From Legionella impletisoli (lineage in GTDB: Bacteria > Pseudomonadota > Gammaproteobacteria > Legionellales > Legionellaceae), in the NCBI RefSeq assembly GCF_900639875.1, contig NZ_CAAAIA010000001.1, positions 124,001 through 188,000 on the forward strand: a DNA stretch of 64,000 bases. The letters run 5' to 3'. Position 1 is the stretch's first letter, and each line of letters opens with the position of its first letter. The notes beneath the pieces are model-generated. The model did not search any database and was not told where the DNA came from. It saw only the letters and a program-made list of their open reading frames with translations. Positions 20,219-29,441 of the stretch are shown here, in pieces. The position numbers were made by a program, and so were the translations under genes.

Positions 20219-21789
20219 GATTGGCTTGAGCAGTACGGTTCATGATCTACAAACTCCCATCCCTCCGTATCTGGCGAGCTCGATATAGAGCTGTGCAACC
20301 TGTAGCGAGAGGAAGTCAATGCATTATTGTGACTCACTGGAGTGCTTTCCTCACGTTCCACCACAATATAATCTTCCCAAACGGATAGCTCTATCTCAGT
20401 ATGATTTCGTGGTTGTTCTAGTTGTGCTAGTTGTTCAATCCGTGCTTTTAAATAGACAACTACATTTATAAACTCCGGATCAGTAATGAGTTGTAGGCCT
20501 AGACTGGTGATGACTCTCGGCGTTCCTGAAACTTTTTCAGCAAGAGCACTCGTCACTCCGGGTATATAACTTGATAATCGAATGGTACGGTTTTGACTTA
20601 ATGACTCAAGCGTGTTTAGTACAGTAAGAAAGGATTGTTTAAGTGCAGGCCAGTTGGATTTTATAATGGGATCATTTAAAAAAGAAGGTAGATCGTGTAA
20701 TAGCTTAGGTAAAAATATTCGAGCTTTAGGGTTGGTAATTACCCACAGATGTAAGGCGCGAACTTCTTCCCAAGGAAGATTTTTTATGGCTTGCTTTAAG
20801 CCTCCAACTTGATTTCCTGGTAAAAGAGAAGGCACTTTTGTTTTTAATCCAACAAGTAAAGCATCAAAGACGAATCCTATCGTTGATTGAAATAAGTGAA
20901 TGGGATCGGGGACTCTGCGCGTTAGGGTAATCGGTGGATTAGGTAAGGTTAAATGAGCTGCCACGTTCATATGAGAGATGAACAGAAGTTGTTCAATGGT
21001 ACTGGCGTAGTAGGATTGAGGGATCCTCGTGAGTGTTTCTAACACGCTATTAATTACCCTAGCACTTAGGGCATGTCCTATACCTAAAGATAATGCTAAT
21101 TCAGAGTGCTGACTCAAATAGAGCACCTGATGGCGATTACACATTTCAGGCAACGCAACAGAGACCAAATAACGACCATTATGGTACGTTGAAAGAAAGG
21201 AAGCTAATAGATTCCCTGCAAATGGAAGATACCGAATAGAGTAGATGGCCAGTTCAGTAGAGTAGTAGGTCACGATATCTCTTAATGATCCTTGAACAAA
21301 GCGCAATGTTGAGCAATGCGCATCACTGCAAATCGTCATGAGCGGGGATGAGCGATTTTGATTGAACAAAAGGGGGGCTTCTAACGTAACAATTGCCGTT
21401 CGAACAAAGAGTTGAGAATTTTTACGAACTTTAAATAGCCAGGTGGCAACCTCAAGCAGGTGCAACCCTGTTTGCAAAACAAGTGTTCCTGGAAAAGTGA
21501 ATTGGTCATTTTCCTCAGAAAGATATGCGTTGCCATGCTCTTGAATAATCTGATTGCCATAAGTGACTAAAACTAATGGAATTAAGTCCTCATAGGTAAT
21601 CCTTAAAATATGTTTTGCAGCTGTTTTTGTCGAGTCGTGAGCAACAAAAGATTTGGTTACATTCGGCAGCGCTTTACTTTGTTCAAAGAGATAATGCATG
21701 GTTTGGTAGGAATAGTCAGTTACAGCCGTTAAGGGGTCTTTCTGTAACATCCTTTTTCCCCAATTTATAAGCTTTTCTAACCACCTCAT
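20215..21789 (-). CDS. Orphan 524-aa protein, candidate secreted effector
   Basis: No family is recognised. The body (1-430) is helical with several hydrophobic stretches (LVLVTYGNQII, YSIRYLPFAGNLLASFL), but none is a clean membrane anchor and there is no signal peptide. The last 60 residues differ: acidic, Ser-rich and probably disordered, with WEDYIVVEREEST and SPDTEGWEFVDHE. Such Glu/Ser-rich tails occur in Dot/Icm substrates. The GWEFV element in acidic context also fits an LC3-interacting (W-x-x-V) motif. Both readings are inference. Confidence 0.65.
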   Translation of the reverse strand: MRWLEKLINWGKRMLQKDPLTAVTDYSYQTMHYLFEQSKALPNVTKSFVAHDSTKTAAKHILRITYEDLIPLVLVTYGNQIIQEHGNAYLSEENDQFTFPGTLVLQTGLHLLEVATWLFKVRKNSQLFVRTAIVTLEAPLLFNQNRSSPLMTICSDAHCSTLRFVQGSLRDIVTYYSTELAIYSIRYLPFAGNLLASFLSTYHNGRYLVSVALPEMCNRHQVLYLSQHSELALSLGIGHALSARVINSVLETLTRIPQSYYASTIEQLLFISHMNVAAHLTLPNPPITLTRRVPDPIHLFQSTIGFVFDALLVGLKTKVPSLLPGNQVGGLKQAIKNLPWEEVRALHLWVITNPKARIFLPKLLHDLPSFLNDPIIKSNWPALKQSFLTVLNTLESLSQNRTIRLSSYIPGVTSALAEKVSGTPRVITSLGLQLITDPEFINVVVYLKARIEQLAQLEQPRNHTEIELSVWEDYIVVEREESTPVSHNNALTSSRYRLHSSISSSPDTEGWEFVDHEPYCSSQS

Positions 21790-21890
21790 TCCTGATCCCT
21801 TACTCCAGTAACGCCATTTTCATACACTTTTTGAACTATTAGAGTCTATAGATAGATGAAAGATAGGGTCAAGTATTTTCTTGGATCTCC

Positions 21891-22496
21891 TCAAAATGGA
21901 AGCACAGGTCGTGTTTTAAACCACCCAGTAATGCTGTATCTCATGTTGGTTGTGGGAAGCACTTCATGAGGTAATTCACTATTGAAACAAATCATTCTAT
22001 TACCGACAGGTTGTACAGTGGCTAACAATTCATCTTTTGGGTTATAAATGGATAATTCGCCACCATGCTCAGGCAGCCAGTTGGTGTTTAAGTAATAAAC
22101 GCAGGATATTTTTCGTTCTTGAGTGGTGATAAATTGATCGATATGTTTTTTGTAAAATGAGCCAGGAGCATAAGCAGCAAAATGGGCTTCAAATTCAACT
22201 AAACTTAAAAAAAAAGCCTGATTAAGCAGATTTCTAATCATTTCAATTGCAGCCATATAGGCTTCAAGTCCTACATGATCAGAGAATGAGTCCAGCCAAT
22301 AGATATGATCGCTGCGTATGGCTCGTTTTTGTTGAACATTCTCGTTATTTCCAATTTTAGCTAAACGAAAGTGACCTAATTGGTATTTTGTTGCGATGGC
22401 TGTAAGAAGATCCTGGTAATCGGATTCACCTAAAAAATTATCAATAATGTGAAATCCATATTGGTGAATATCATCTTCGAAAGACTGAGTGTTCAA
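21891..22496 (-). CDS. 2-oxoglutarate/Fe(II) oxygenase, prolyl 4-hydroxylase type
   Basis: The double-stranded beta-helix signature is intact: KKHIDQF gives the H-x-D iron ligands, LPHEVLP the distal His, and RYSITGWFK the Arg that binds 2-oxoglutarate. CVYYLNTNW...GGELSIY is typical of the P4Hc family. Bacterial members hydroxylate prolines in proteins such as EF-Tu or small molecules; the substrate here cannot be told. 201 residues, no signal peptide. Confidence 0.82.
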   Translation of the reverse strand: MNTQSFEDDIHQYGFHIIDNFLGESDYQDLLTAIATKYQLGHFRLAKIGNNENVQQKRAIRSDHIYWLDSFSDHVGLEAYMAAIEMIRNLLNQAFFLSLVEFEAHFAAYAPGSFYKKHIDQFITTQERKISCVYYLNTNWLPEHGGELSIYNPKDELLATVQPVGNRMICFNSELPHEVLPTTNMRYSITGWFKTRPVLPF

Positions 22497-22575
22497 TTTT
22501 TATCAAAATCAGTAAGGGTGTGATATTCTATAGAACAAAGTGAAAAACACCAATAGCTGTTGATAAAAAAAACGA

Positions 22576-23061
22576 TTAAGGGCGAATTGTGCCTGATTTA
22601 GGTGCGTGAAAATCCTTGAAATCAATTTCTGAGCGCGTCAGTTTATCGCCAGGCTTAAAGAGATTCCCATCACCATGATATAATTGTCCATCTCCATTCG
22701 AATAAGCTAAGACCTTATTTGTTTTCTCATCCACTACAATAAAGGAACGATTTTTACTCGCTTGTTGCTGAAAGAAATCAATAGCTTTTTCAGGCGATGG
22801 AAAATCAAGTTTTAGTAATCCTTCTTGAGCTACAGGTCTTTGCTTTGCAAACTCACCAACGAAGTCCATATAATCATCAATCACGGCTTTAAATTCTTCG
22901 GTTTCTTTAGAAGAAGCTTCATCAGAGTGCAATGTATATGGATAAGACTTAGTGGGCGTTCGCTTGTTTAACATAAGCTCTCTAAATTCTTGCTCTTCTA
23001 ATTGCGAGCGCCTTTCCTTTTCACGCAGTTCATCGAGGCGTTTTTTCATTTCTTTAACCAT
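22576..23061 (-). CDS. Small orphan protein, helical N-terminus plus C-terminal fold
   Basis: Not recognised. The ATG at 23061 is preferred because AGGAA sits 8 bases upstream; the open frame runs further up to 23199 but that part overlaps the DUF72 gene. The 161 residues split into a charged coiled coil (MKKRLDELREKERRSQLEEQ), a Lys/Ser/Glu linker and a C-terminal part with FFQQQASKNRSFIVVDE and AYSNGDGQLYHGDG. There is no signal peptide. A secreted effector is possible but unproven. Confidence 0.65.
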   Translation of the reverse strand: MVKEMKKRLDELREKERRSQLEEQEFRELMLNKRTPTKSYPYTLHSDEASSKETEEFKAVIDDYMDFVGEFAKQRPVAQEGLLKLDFPSPEKAIDFFQQQASKNRSFIVVDEKTNKVLAYSNGDGQLYHGDGNLFKPGDKLTRSEIDFKDFHAPKSGTIRP

Positions 23062-23125
23062 AAATTGTTCCTGGCCTGTTAAAGTCTTTGCGATTATGAG
23101 TATAGCATAATACTTATGTCTATTA

Positions 23126-23866
23126 TTAGGATTGTCGACTAAGACTTCCGAGTAAAAATTTAGCATCATAAGGAGCAGCACAGGATTTTGTGTTATCAAA
23201 ATAACAAAATATCGACTTTCCTTCCTCTTGCCAATTCAGAAATTTTTGCGCATACCCTGCAAGAGTTCGGCCATCGTAACGTCCTTGGTAGGGTTCCTTT
23301 TCAGGGCCATGGAGTCTTACATAAATCAAATCACTGGTGATTATTTCGGGAGATTGATAACCTTTAAAATCATAAAAACATAACGTTATATTGTTTTTTT
23401 GGAGTAACTCATACACCTTATCGCAAAACCAACTTTTATTTCTAAACTCAAACGTGTAATGATACTTATTAGGTAAGTTATTAATAAATTTATTTAATCG
23501 TTCAAGATCCAGCTTCAAATAAGGCGGTAGTTGAAATAGCACGGGGCCTAATTGTTGCTCAAAATGTTTAAGTGTTTTGAGAAGATGATTAATCGGTTCT
23601 TTCGGGTCGCTTAGTTTTTTCATATGTGTGATATAGCGGTTTGCTTTACAAGAAAACAAGAATGTTTTAGGCGTTTTTTTCCGCCAATCTTGTATCTCGC
23701 TTGGGGATGGTAGGTGATAAAAACTACTATTTAATTCAACCGTGTTGAAATGATTAGCATAGATCTGTAAATGAACCTCCTTACCATTAGACTTAGAATA
23801 AAAATCCTCATCCCAGTCATCATAATTCCATCCAGATGTACCAATATATATTTTTCTCTTACTCAT
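23126..23866 (-). CDS. DUF72 (YecE-like) family protein
   Basis: The N-terminal IYIGTSGWNYDDW and the later VELNSSFYHLPS, FLFSCKANRYITH, FEFRNKSWF and YVRLHGPEKEPYQGRY motifs define DUF72, a TIM-barrel-like family of unknown reaction. The ATG at 23866 gives the standard start; the frame extends nine codons upstream into the HAD gene. The length is 246 residues. Confidence 0.9.
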   Translation of the reverse strand: MSKRKIYIGTSGWNYDDWDEDFYSKSNGKEVHLQIYANHFNTVELNSSFYHLPSPSEIQDWRKKTPKTFLFSCKANRYITHMKKLSDPKEPINHLLKTLKHFEQQLGPVLFQLPPYLKLDLERLNKFINNLPNKYHYTFEFRNKSWFCDKVYELLQKNNITLCFYDFKGYQSPEIITSDLIYVRLHGPEKEPYQGRYDGRTLAGYAQKFLNWQEEGKSIFCYFDNTKSCAAPYDAKFLLGSLSRQS

Positions 23867-23873
23867 GATTAAC

Positions 23874-24485
23874 CTATGAATTGAGTTCGTCAATAGTTCT
23901 TAGCAAATGTATTGGGCTTTTTATAAGAAAATCAGGATTATATGTTTGCAGTATGCATTCGGAGTTATATCCCCAGCAAATGGCGCAACTTTTTATATTT
24001 ACTTGATTAGCGGCTTCAATGTCTCTTGTTTCGTCTCCAATATATAAAGCATTATTCAAATTGATCTTATAATCGGCAATAATTTTTCTTAAACCTTTTG
24101 CTTTCCCAAAAATTGTGAATAAGCTTGAAATAGATGAGAAGAAGTGATGAATTTCATGATTTTTTAAAAATTCATTAATATTCTTTGTCGAGTTTGATGA
24201 AGCAATATGTAATCGATGTCCTTCTTTATTTAAGGTTTTAAGCGTTTCTTTCATATCGGGTGCTAATGGCAATGAATTGATGTTTCGACGAATTTCAGAC
24301 CGAATTTCTAATATCAAAAAGGGAAGCTTCAGTAAGGAGATCCCTAGACTTGGAATGACCTGATCAGATGGTAGATTTCTTAATTCATCAAGAGTAAGTT
24401 GATTTCGAGCGCTCGCACAAAGCGCTTTAAATACGATATCGCCTGAATCTGCTAATGTACCATCAAAATCAAAAAGAAGGTCCAT
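23874..24485 (-). CDS. HAD-superfamily phosphatase, phosphoglycolate phosphatase-like
   Basis: HAD motif I is LLFDFDGTLADSGD at the N-terminus, motif II is IASSNST, and motif III/IV is YIGDETRDIEAANQ. The helical cap between motifs I and II places it in subclass I with Gph-type phosphatases. The substrate is undetermined. 203 residues; the DUF72 gene starts 7 bases downstream, so the two are probably co-transcribed. Confidence 0.85.
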   Translation of the reverse strand: MDLLFDFDGTLADSGDIVFKALCASARNQLTLDELRNLPSDQVIPSLGISLLKLPFLILEIRSEIRRNINSLPLAPDMKETLKTLNKEGHRLHIASSNSTKNINEFLKNHEIHHFFSSISSLFTIFGKAKGLRKIIADYKINLNNALYIGDETRDIEAANQVNIKSCAICWGYNSECILQTYNPDFLIKSPIHLLRTIDELNS

Positions 24486-24581
24486 GTATAAATTCCCTTT
24501 CTTCGCTTGTTAAAATTTAGAAACGATTCTCCATATTGTCAAATATAAAAACAATCCGATGAGAATAATAACAGATTAAAC

Positions 24582-24616
24582 GCTTGGCTCAGAGTGTTCT
24601 TACCTCCGAGCCAAGC
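24582..24616 (-). terminator. Terminator hairpin of the GDSL gene
   Basis: On the minus strand GCTTGGCTCGGAG pairs with CTCTGAGCCAAGC (13 pairs, one G-U) around a 9-base loop, followed by GTTTAAT. It begins 5 bases after the stop codon of the GDSL acylhydrolase gene. Confidence 0.65.
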
Positions 24617-24621
24617 AATGT

Positions 24622-26037
24622 CTAAACGGCGTAGGCAGCGGTGGTGGAAGGAGCGGGTGAGATTACATGTTCATAGGCTTCGACCAACTTTGGGTGATTC
24701 GTTGCGGCTAAATCTCCTTGATGGGTGAGCCAACCCAAGGAAACTAAAATAGAACGCGTGCGATAGCCTTTATCTTTTAAGCCATGATAAAAAACATCTT
24801 CAAGTTTTAAATGAGGGTCGAGGTAGTTAATCCTGGAGTGCCTGAAAAAACCAAAGCATGCACCTTTATCATCCTCTAACTGCTGTCCATAACCTTCTTT
24901 GAAAATGTGTAATAACGATTCATGGGGAGCAGTAAAATGATAATTTTCACTCGCTTTTAGTTGGAATTTATCCGCGAGGACCTCATGGACTGTAGACGTT
25001 GGATGAACGTCATCCCAAAACATATAACCATCGTTATTCGTTGCATTTACCTGATGTTTTATCTCTGGAAAATCGAGTGAAACACCATGTGTTTTTAAGG
25101 CTGGACTTAGCTTATAGGTTTCTGGATGCTGATAGGCATCACAAAAAATCGTGTTCACATCAAATAGATCAAGAGAAATATCGGGATATGATTCTTTTAA
25201 CAACTGGATCTGACTAGATAATTCTTGATTAAAATACTCACAAACTTGATGTGCGTTTTTTCTAATTTGCTCGTGGTGATTAACATCCGGTACATACGCT
25301 TTTAATAATTCAGGATTTTGGAATCGAGGTGTTAACGATAAATCAGGCAAATTAAATAACATAAAATTTCGATAGCCTTGTTCATACAAAGCTTGAACGT
25401 TTTGGATTCTAGCCTCGATAGCACTTTGGGCTTGCTCTTTGGCTTTTTCTAATCCATCAGGGTGATAAATATTCGAATGAACCGTAATCAAGTCATTTGC
25501 GCCAGACCATTCGATAATTAACGATTTATCTTTGTGCTTTTGCTCAATGCCACGTGCTTCATCATCTTTAAGTAGTAAGGCTCGTTTTTGAGCTAAATTT
25601 GCTAAAATTCTAGATTTAGCATCGACTGAAATATCCGCTGAAATATTTCCACTCCAGTCATACGAGGTTAGTCCACCTTCATTATAATTTCTCATAAGAT
25701 CCTGGTTACAAAATTGTACTTCACGGTAATTACCTATTACATTTTCGTTAATCATTTCTTCTGGAGTATTTATATCCTGATGTTTAATGGTAATACCTTT
25801 TTTTGCCAGGGCGTCATGTCGTTTTTTTTCATATTCTTCTGTATATTGACCATATAACTCGATGGCTAAATCATCATCCCAAACAAGACCGTTTCCAAAC
25901 CGACCTAACCTAGAATGACCTTTCAAGCCGCTCAATCCTGCCATCGGGATAAAGCCGAATAATTTACGATGATCCATTGTACCGCGGTCAGATAAGCTAT
26001 CCCCTAAGGTGATAATATGTTGTATTTCTTTAGGCAT
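24622..26037 (-). CDS. GDSL-type phospholipase/lysophospholipase
   Basis: Block I is TLGDSLSDRG with the nucleophile Ser14, block III is GANDL and block V is WDDVHPT, giving the complete Ser-Asp-His triad. The 471-residue length and extended C-terminal domain (after about 350) resemble the Legionella PlaA/PlaC/PlaD group of phospholipase A/GCAT enzymes rather than short esterases. There is no signal peptide: GDSL begins 12 residues from the start. If exported, it would need a non-Sec route such as Dot/Icm. The exact paralogue is not assigned. Confidence 0.82.
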   Translation of the reverse strand: MPKEIQHIITLGDSLSDRGTMDHRKLFGFIPMAGLSGLKGHSRLGRFGNGLVWDDDLAIELYGQYTEEYEKKRHDALAKKGITIKHQDINTPEEMINENVIGNYREVQFCNQDLMRNYNEGGLTSYDWSGNISADISVDAKSRILANLAQKRALLLKDDEARGIEQKHKDKSLIIEWSGANDLITVHSNIYHPDGLEKAKEQAQSAIEARIQNVQALYEQGYRNFMLFNLPDLSLTPRFQNPELLKAYVPDVNHHEQIRKNAHQVCEYFNQELSSQIQLLKESYPDISLDLFDVNTIFCDAYQHPETYKLSPALKTHGVSLDFPEIKHQVNATNNDGYMFWDDVHPTSTVHEVLADKFQLKASENYHFTAPHESLLHIFKEGYGQQLEDDKGACFGFFRHSRINYLDPHLKLEDVFYHGLKDKGYRTRSILVSLGWLTHQGDLAATNHPKLVEAYEHVISPAPSTTAAYAV

Positions 26038-26193
26038 TTGATTCAGTCCTTTATTAGTATTTAAAGCATTATCACTAATATTCAGAATTTCTCAAAGCTA
26101 AAAAACTGTATTTAAGCACCCAATGCATTCTCACTGAGAACTTCTATACTTAAGTCAAACAGGCTTAATCTGGTTAAAAAAGGAACTCATTTC

Positions 26194-26802
26194 ATGGCTA
26201 AAAAGGATTTGGCGCATTATCAGAAAAAACGTGATTTTCGTAAGACCCATGAACCTAAAGGAAATTCTAAAACCAAGGAATTCAATCGTATTTTTGTCAT
26301 TCAGAAACATGATGCCAGCCAATTGCATTATGATTTTCGCATGCAAATTGATGATGCATTAGTATCCTGGGCTGTTCCAAAAGGACTTTCAACAGCTGCG
26401 AACGAAAAAAGACTTGCAATACGTACGGAAGATCATCCCTTAGAATATGCCAAATTCGAAGGCGTTATCCCTGAAGGAGAATACGGAGCTGGCACAGTTA
26501 TGGTTTGGGATTTTGGCCATTACGAACCTCTAGTAGATAACGAGGAGCATGAAAAATCCATGTCGGATGCTTTAAAAGGAGGTTCTTTAAAATTTCGTCT
26601 TGATGGTGAAAAAATAATGGGTGGCTATGCTATGGCTCGAATAAATCAAGACAAGGATGAAGAAGATGAACAATGGGTTATCTTTAAATTGGAGGATGAT
26701 AAAGCCGATGCTAGGAGAAACCCAACCAGCACCGAGCCTAAATCTGTGCTAACAGGTCGGTCAATGGATGAAATTGCTAAAGAAGAGGGTGATGATGAAT
26801 AA
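26194..26802 (+). CDS. LigD 3'-phosphoesterase domain protein (stand-alone)
   Basis: The LigD phosphoesterase fold is clear: FVIQKHDASQLHYDFRM with metal and phosphate ligands, SWAVPKG, and EGVIPEGEYGAGTV with the second His in the preceding EDHPLEY. The family trims 3'-ribonucleotides and 3'-phosphates at breaks before NHEJ ligation. In the classic LigD it is one domain of a three-domain protein; here it is a separate 202-residue protein whose end overlaps the ligase gene. Confidence 0.93.
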   Translation: MAKKDLAHYQKKRDFRKTHEPKGNSKTKEFNRIFVIQKHDASQLHYDFRMQIDDALVSWAVPKGLSTAANEKRLAIRTEDHPLEYAKFEGVIPEGEYGAGTVMVWDFGHYEPLVDNEEHEKSMSDALKGGSLKFRLDGEKIMGGYAMARINQDKDEEDEQWVIFKLEDDKADARRNPTSTEPKSVLTGRSMDEIAKEEGDDE

Positions 26803-27802
26803 ATTATTAAATCAATTGCCATCTAATCTGAAGAAAAAGCTTGAAAAAAGAGGACAAAGCAAATCCATTGATCCAATGCTTGCCACACTGACACACGATT
26901 ACTTTTCAGATGAAGAATGGATGTATGAGCGCAAGTTAGATGGAGAGCGTTGTCTTTTGTACAAAAAAGATGATGAAGTGAGTATGATTTCTCGTAATCA
27001 CGAAGAGCAAAAAGAATTTTATCCAGAAATTGCAAACGCCTTAAAAAAGATGTCTGGTAATTTTATTCTTGATTGCGAGTTGGTTACCTTTGATAAAAAA
27101 GTTACAAGCTTTGAGCGTTTACAACATCGAATGCATGTAAAAAATCCTGATGAAAACCTATTAAATAAATATCCGGTCTATGCGTATGTATTTGATTTTT
27201 TATACTACGATGGATATGGATTAGAACAGTTACCTTTGCGAAAGCGAAAATACTTACTAAAACAAGCCTTTCATTATGAATCTCCTATTCGATATTTGCC
27301 ACATCGAAATCAAGAAGGAGAGCGTTATTTAAAGACAGCCTGCGATAAAGATTGGGAAGGATTGATTGCAAAAGACGCTACCTCGTCCTATGTACATAAT
27401 CGTTCAAAAAAATGGTTGAAGTTTAAATGTGTGCATCAACAAGAATTTGTTATTGGAGGTTATAGCGATCCCCAAGGCGAACGAATAGGGTTTGGTGCTT
27501 TATTGATTGGGTATTATGACGAGGAAGAACTAAAATTTGCAGGACGCGTAGGAACTGGTTTTGATGATGATTTTCTTGAGTTTATGCATAAGAAGATGAA
27601 AAAAAAAGAGCAAGATTCCTGTCCTTTTGATGATTATGATGGAACCAAAGAGCACATTCATTGGATTAAGCCAGAACTTGTTGGAGAAGTTGGATTCACT
27701 GAATGGACTCAAAACGGGAAGCTAAGGCATCCCCGATTTGTCGGCCTTCGCAAAGATAAAGACGCAAAAGATGTTCATCGCGAGGATAAATCAAATGCAT
27801 AA
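26792..27802 (+). CDS. ATP-dependent DNA ligase (LigD ligase domain, stand-alone)
   Basis: The adenylated lysine is in YERKLDGERC (KxDG motif I). Later nucleotidyltransferase motifs include ILDCELVTFD, EGLIAKD and KKWLKFK, followed by an OB domain with GRVGTGF and the terminal LRHPRFVGLRKDK. The ATG at 26792 (or 26795) overlaps the phosphoesterase stop by about 10 bases behind AGAGGG. The frame extends to 26768 but inside the upstream gene. 336 residues. Confidence 0.93.
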   Translation: MMNKLLNQLPSNLKKKLEKRGQSKSIDPMLATLTHDYFSDEEWMYERKLDGERCLLYKKDDEVSMISRNHEEQKEFYPEIANALKKMSGNFILDCELVTFDKKVTSFERLQHRMHVKNPDENLLNKYPVYAYVFDFLYYDGYGLEQLPLRKRKYLLKQAFHYESPIRYLPHRNQEGERYLKTACDKDWEGLIAKDATSSYVHNRSKKWLKFKCVHQQEFVIGGYSDPQGERIGFGALLIGYYDEEELKFAGRVGTGFDDDFLEFMHKKMKKKEQDSCPFDDYDGTKEHIHWIKPELVGEVGFTEWTQNGKLRHPRFVGLRKDKDAKDVHREDKSNA

Positions 27803-27813
27803 TTGGAGCGAAA

Positions 27814-28695
27814 ATGAATATTTTAGGCGTTGAGATTTCTCATCCAGATAAAATGCTTTATCCTAAATCCGATGTTTCTAAAGAATATGTTGCGGAATAT
27901 TTCAATAAAATTTCTTCCTACATGCTTCCTTTTGTTAAAAATAGACCCATTACACTAAAGCGTTATCCAAATGGCATTGATGAAGATGGATTTTTCAATA
28001 AACATCGCCCAGATTATTTTCCTGATTATGTTAAAAATTTAACGGTTCCTACAAAAGAAGATCAATCCACAATGAATATGGTGGGTATAGAATCTGAAAA
28101 AGCTTTGGTTTATCTCGCAGGACAAGACGTTATTGAATTGCATGTTGCTTTATCGACCATGTCTTCACTTGAAAAGCCGGATCAAATTATTTTTGATTTT
28201 GATCCATCCGATAATGATTTTGAAAAAGTACGTACAGCGAGTAAGGCATTAAAAAATCTCTTAGACCAATACAATCTTCATAGTTTTGTTAAAACTTCCG
28301 GTTCAAGAGGATTGCATGTTCACATTCCTATCGAACCTAATCACACGTTTGATGTCATTAAAAAATTGGCGCGTAATATTGCTCAAAATCTTCATGAGCA
28401 ATGCCCTGATATCACCACGTTAGAACAAAGAAAGAACAAACGAGGTCAGAACGTGTTTATTGATTTTTTAAGAAATGACTATGCAATGACTGCGATTGCA
28501 CCCTATTCATTACGGGCAAAAGAGGGTGCGCCAGTAGCAACACCCATCAGTTGGGAGGAAGTTCATGATCAATCATTAACTCCTCAATCGTATACGATTA
28601 AAAATATTTTTAGGAGACTTGGACAAATCGATGATCCTTGGGAAAACTTCAACCATTATAATCGTGGAAAAAATTTACAAGAGCTCTTAGATTAA
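27814..28695 (+). CDS. LigD polymerase domain protein (stand-alone primase-polymerase)
   Basis: An archaeo-eukaryotic primase-like polymerase that fills gaps during NHEJ. The catalytic acidic pair is in IIFDFDPSD, and TSGSRGLHVHIPI supplies the His and Arg that bind the incoming nucleotide. The N-terminal HPDKMLYPKSDVSKEYVAEY is standard for LigD-Pol. 293 residues, 11 bases after the ligase gene, third gene of the split LigD operon. Confidence 0.93.
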   Translation: MNILGVEISHPDKMLYPKSDVSKEYVAEYFNKISSYMLPFVKNRPITLKRYPNGIDEDGFFNKHRPDYFPDYVKNLTVPTKEDQSTMNMVGIESEKALVYLAGQDVIELHVALSTMSSLEKPDQIIFDFDPSDNDFEKVRTASKALKNLLDQYNLHSFVKTSGSRGLHVHIPIEPNHTFDVIKKLARNIAQNLHEQCPDITTLEQRKNKRGQNVFIDFLRNDYAMTAIAPYSLRAKEGAPVATPISWEEVHDQSLTPQSYTIKNIFRRLGQIDDPWENFNHYNRGKNLQELLD

Positions 28696-28710
28696 TCGCT
28701 TTGCAACGAT

Positions 28711-29256
28711 TTATTTATTCAATAAGCGGTTGGTGTAAGCTATCGTCAATGCAGAAACGAGTAACGTTAGATGAATTATGACTTGCCACATCACAGCATC
28801 ATTGCTTTGTTTGGACGGCTCAATAAAAGTACGAAGCAAGTGAATCGATGAAATCCCTATAAGTGACAAGGCTAGCTTGATTTTCATAGCCCCGGCGTCT
28901 AAATGATCCAACCATTCAGGTTGGTCTGGATGAGAATCAATATTTAAACGGGATACAAAGGTTTCGTAGCCACCCATGATCACCATAATAAGTAAGTTAG
29001 CAATCATAACCACATCAATTAAATCCAATACGCCCAGCATAATTTGAGTATCATTTGCGGAAGTAATATGAGCCATTAGATGAGCGAGTTCTGCCATAAA
29101 GCGATAGACGTAGGCGGTTAGAATAAAAATAAGCCCAAGATAGAGTGGGGCTTGCAACCAACGTCCCATAAAAATAATCTGGCTGATACTGTTTACAAAT
29201 CGGCGAGACCCATGGTTTAAAAGAGGGGTGGTTTGTTCTAAATACGGCTTTTCCAT
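28711..29256 (-). CDS. UPF0114 (YqhA-like) membrane protein
   Basis: Four hydrophobic segments and the family landmarks GRWLQAPLYLGLI and IMGGYETFVSRL identify the YqhA/TIGR00645 family of inner-membrane proteins with no established function. The length of 181 residues is typical. It lies convergent with the LigD operon and upstream of nothing in the same direction but the efflux genes. Confidence 0.9.
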   Translation of the reverse strand: MEKPYLEQTTPLLNHGSRRFVNSISQIIFMGRWLQAPLYLGLIFILTAYVYRFMAELAHLMAHITSANDTQIMLGVLDLIDVVMIANLLIMVIMGGYETFVSRLNIDSHPDQPEWLDHLDAGAMKIKLALSLIGISSIHLLRTFIEPSKQSNDAVMWQVIIHLTLLVSALTIAYTNRLLNK

Positions 29257-29441
29257 CGTTTTGCTCTGTTCAATGACGAATCAATACAAGGTGCGATAGT
29301 TTAATTCTTACCCGTATAACAAGCAATAGATGAGACTTGGTACCCAAAATTCCTGTCCAACTTGAGGATAGCCATTTCCTGCAAAGATGGCCTGAATGCG
29401 TCGTGCCAAGTAGACGTTTAATTCGATCTTTATGCCAAGTT

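Noticed and set aside
29257-29441. Possible short gene between YqhA-like and RND genes
   Set aside because: Two minus-strand frames look weakly coding but have no start with a ribosome site and match no family I can name.
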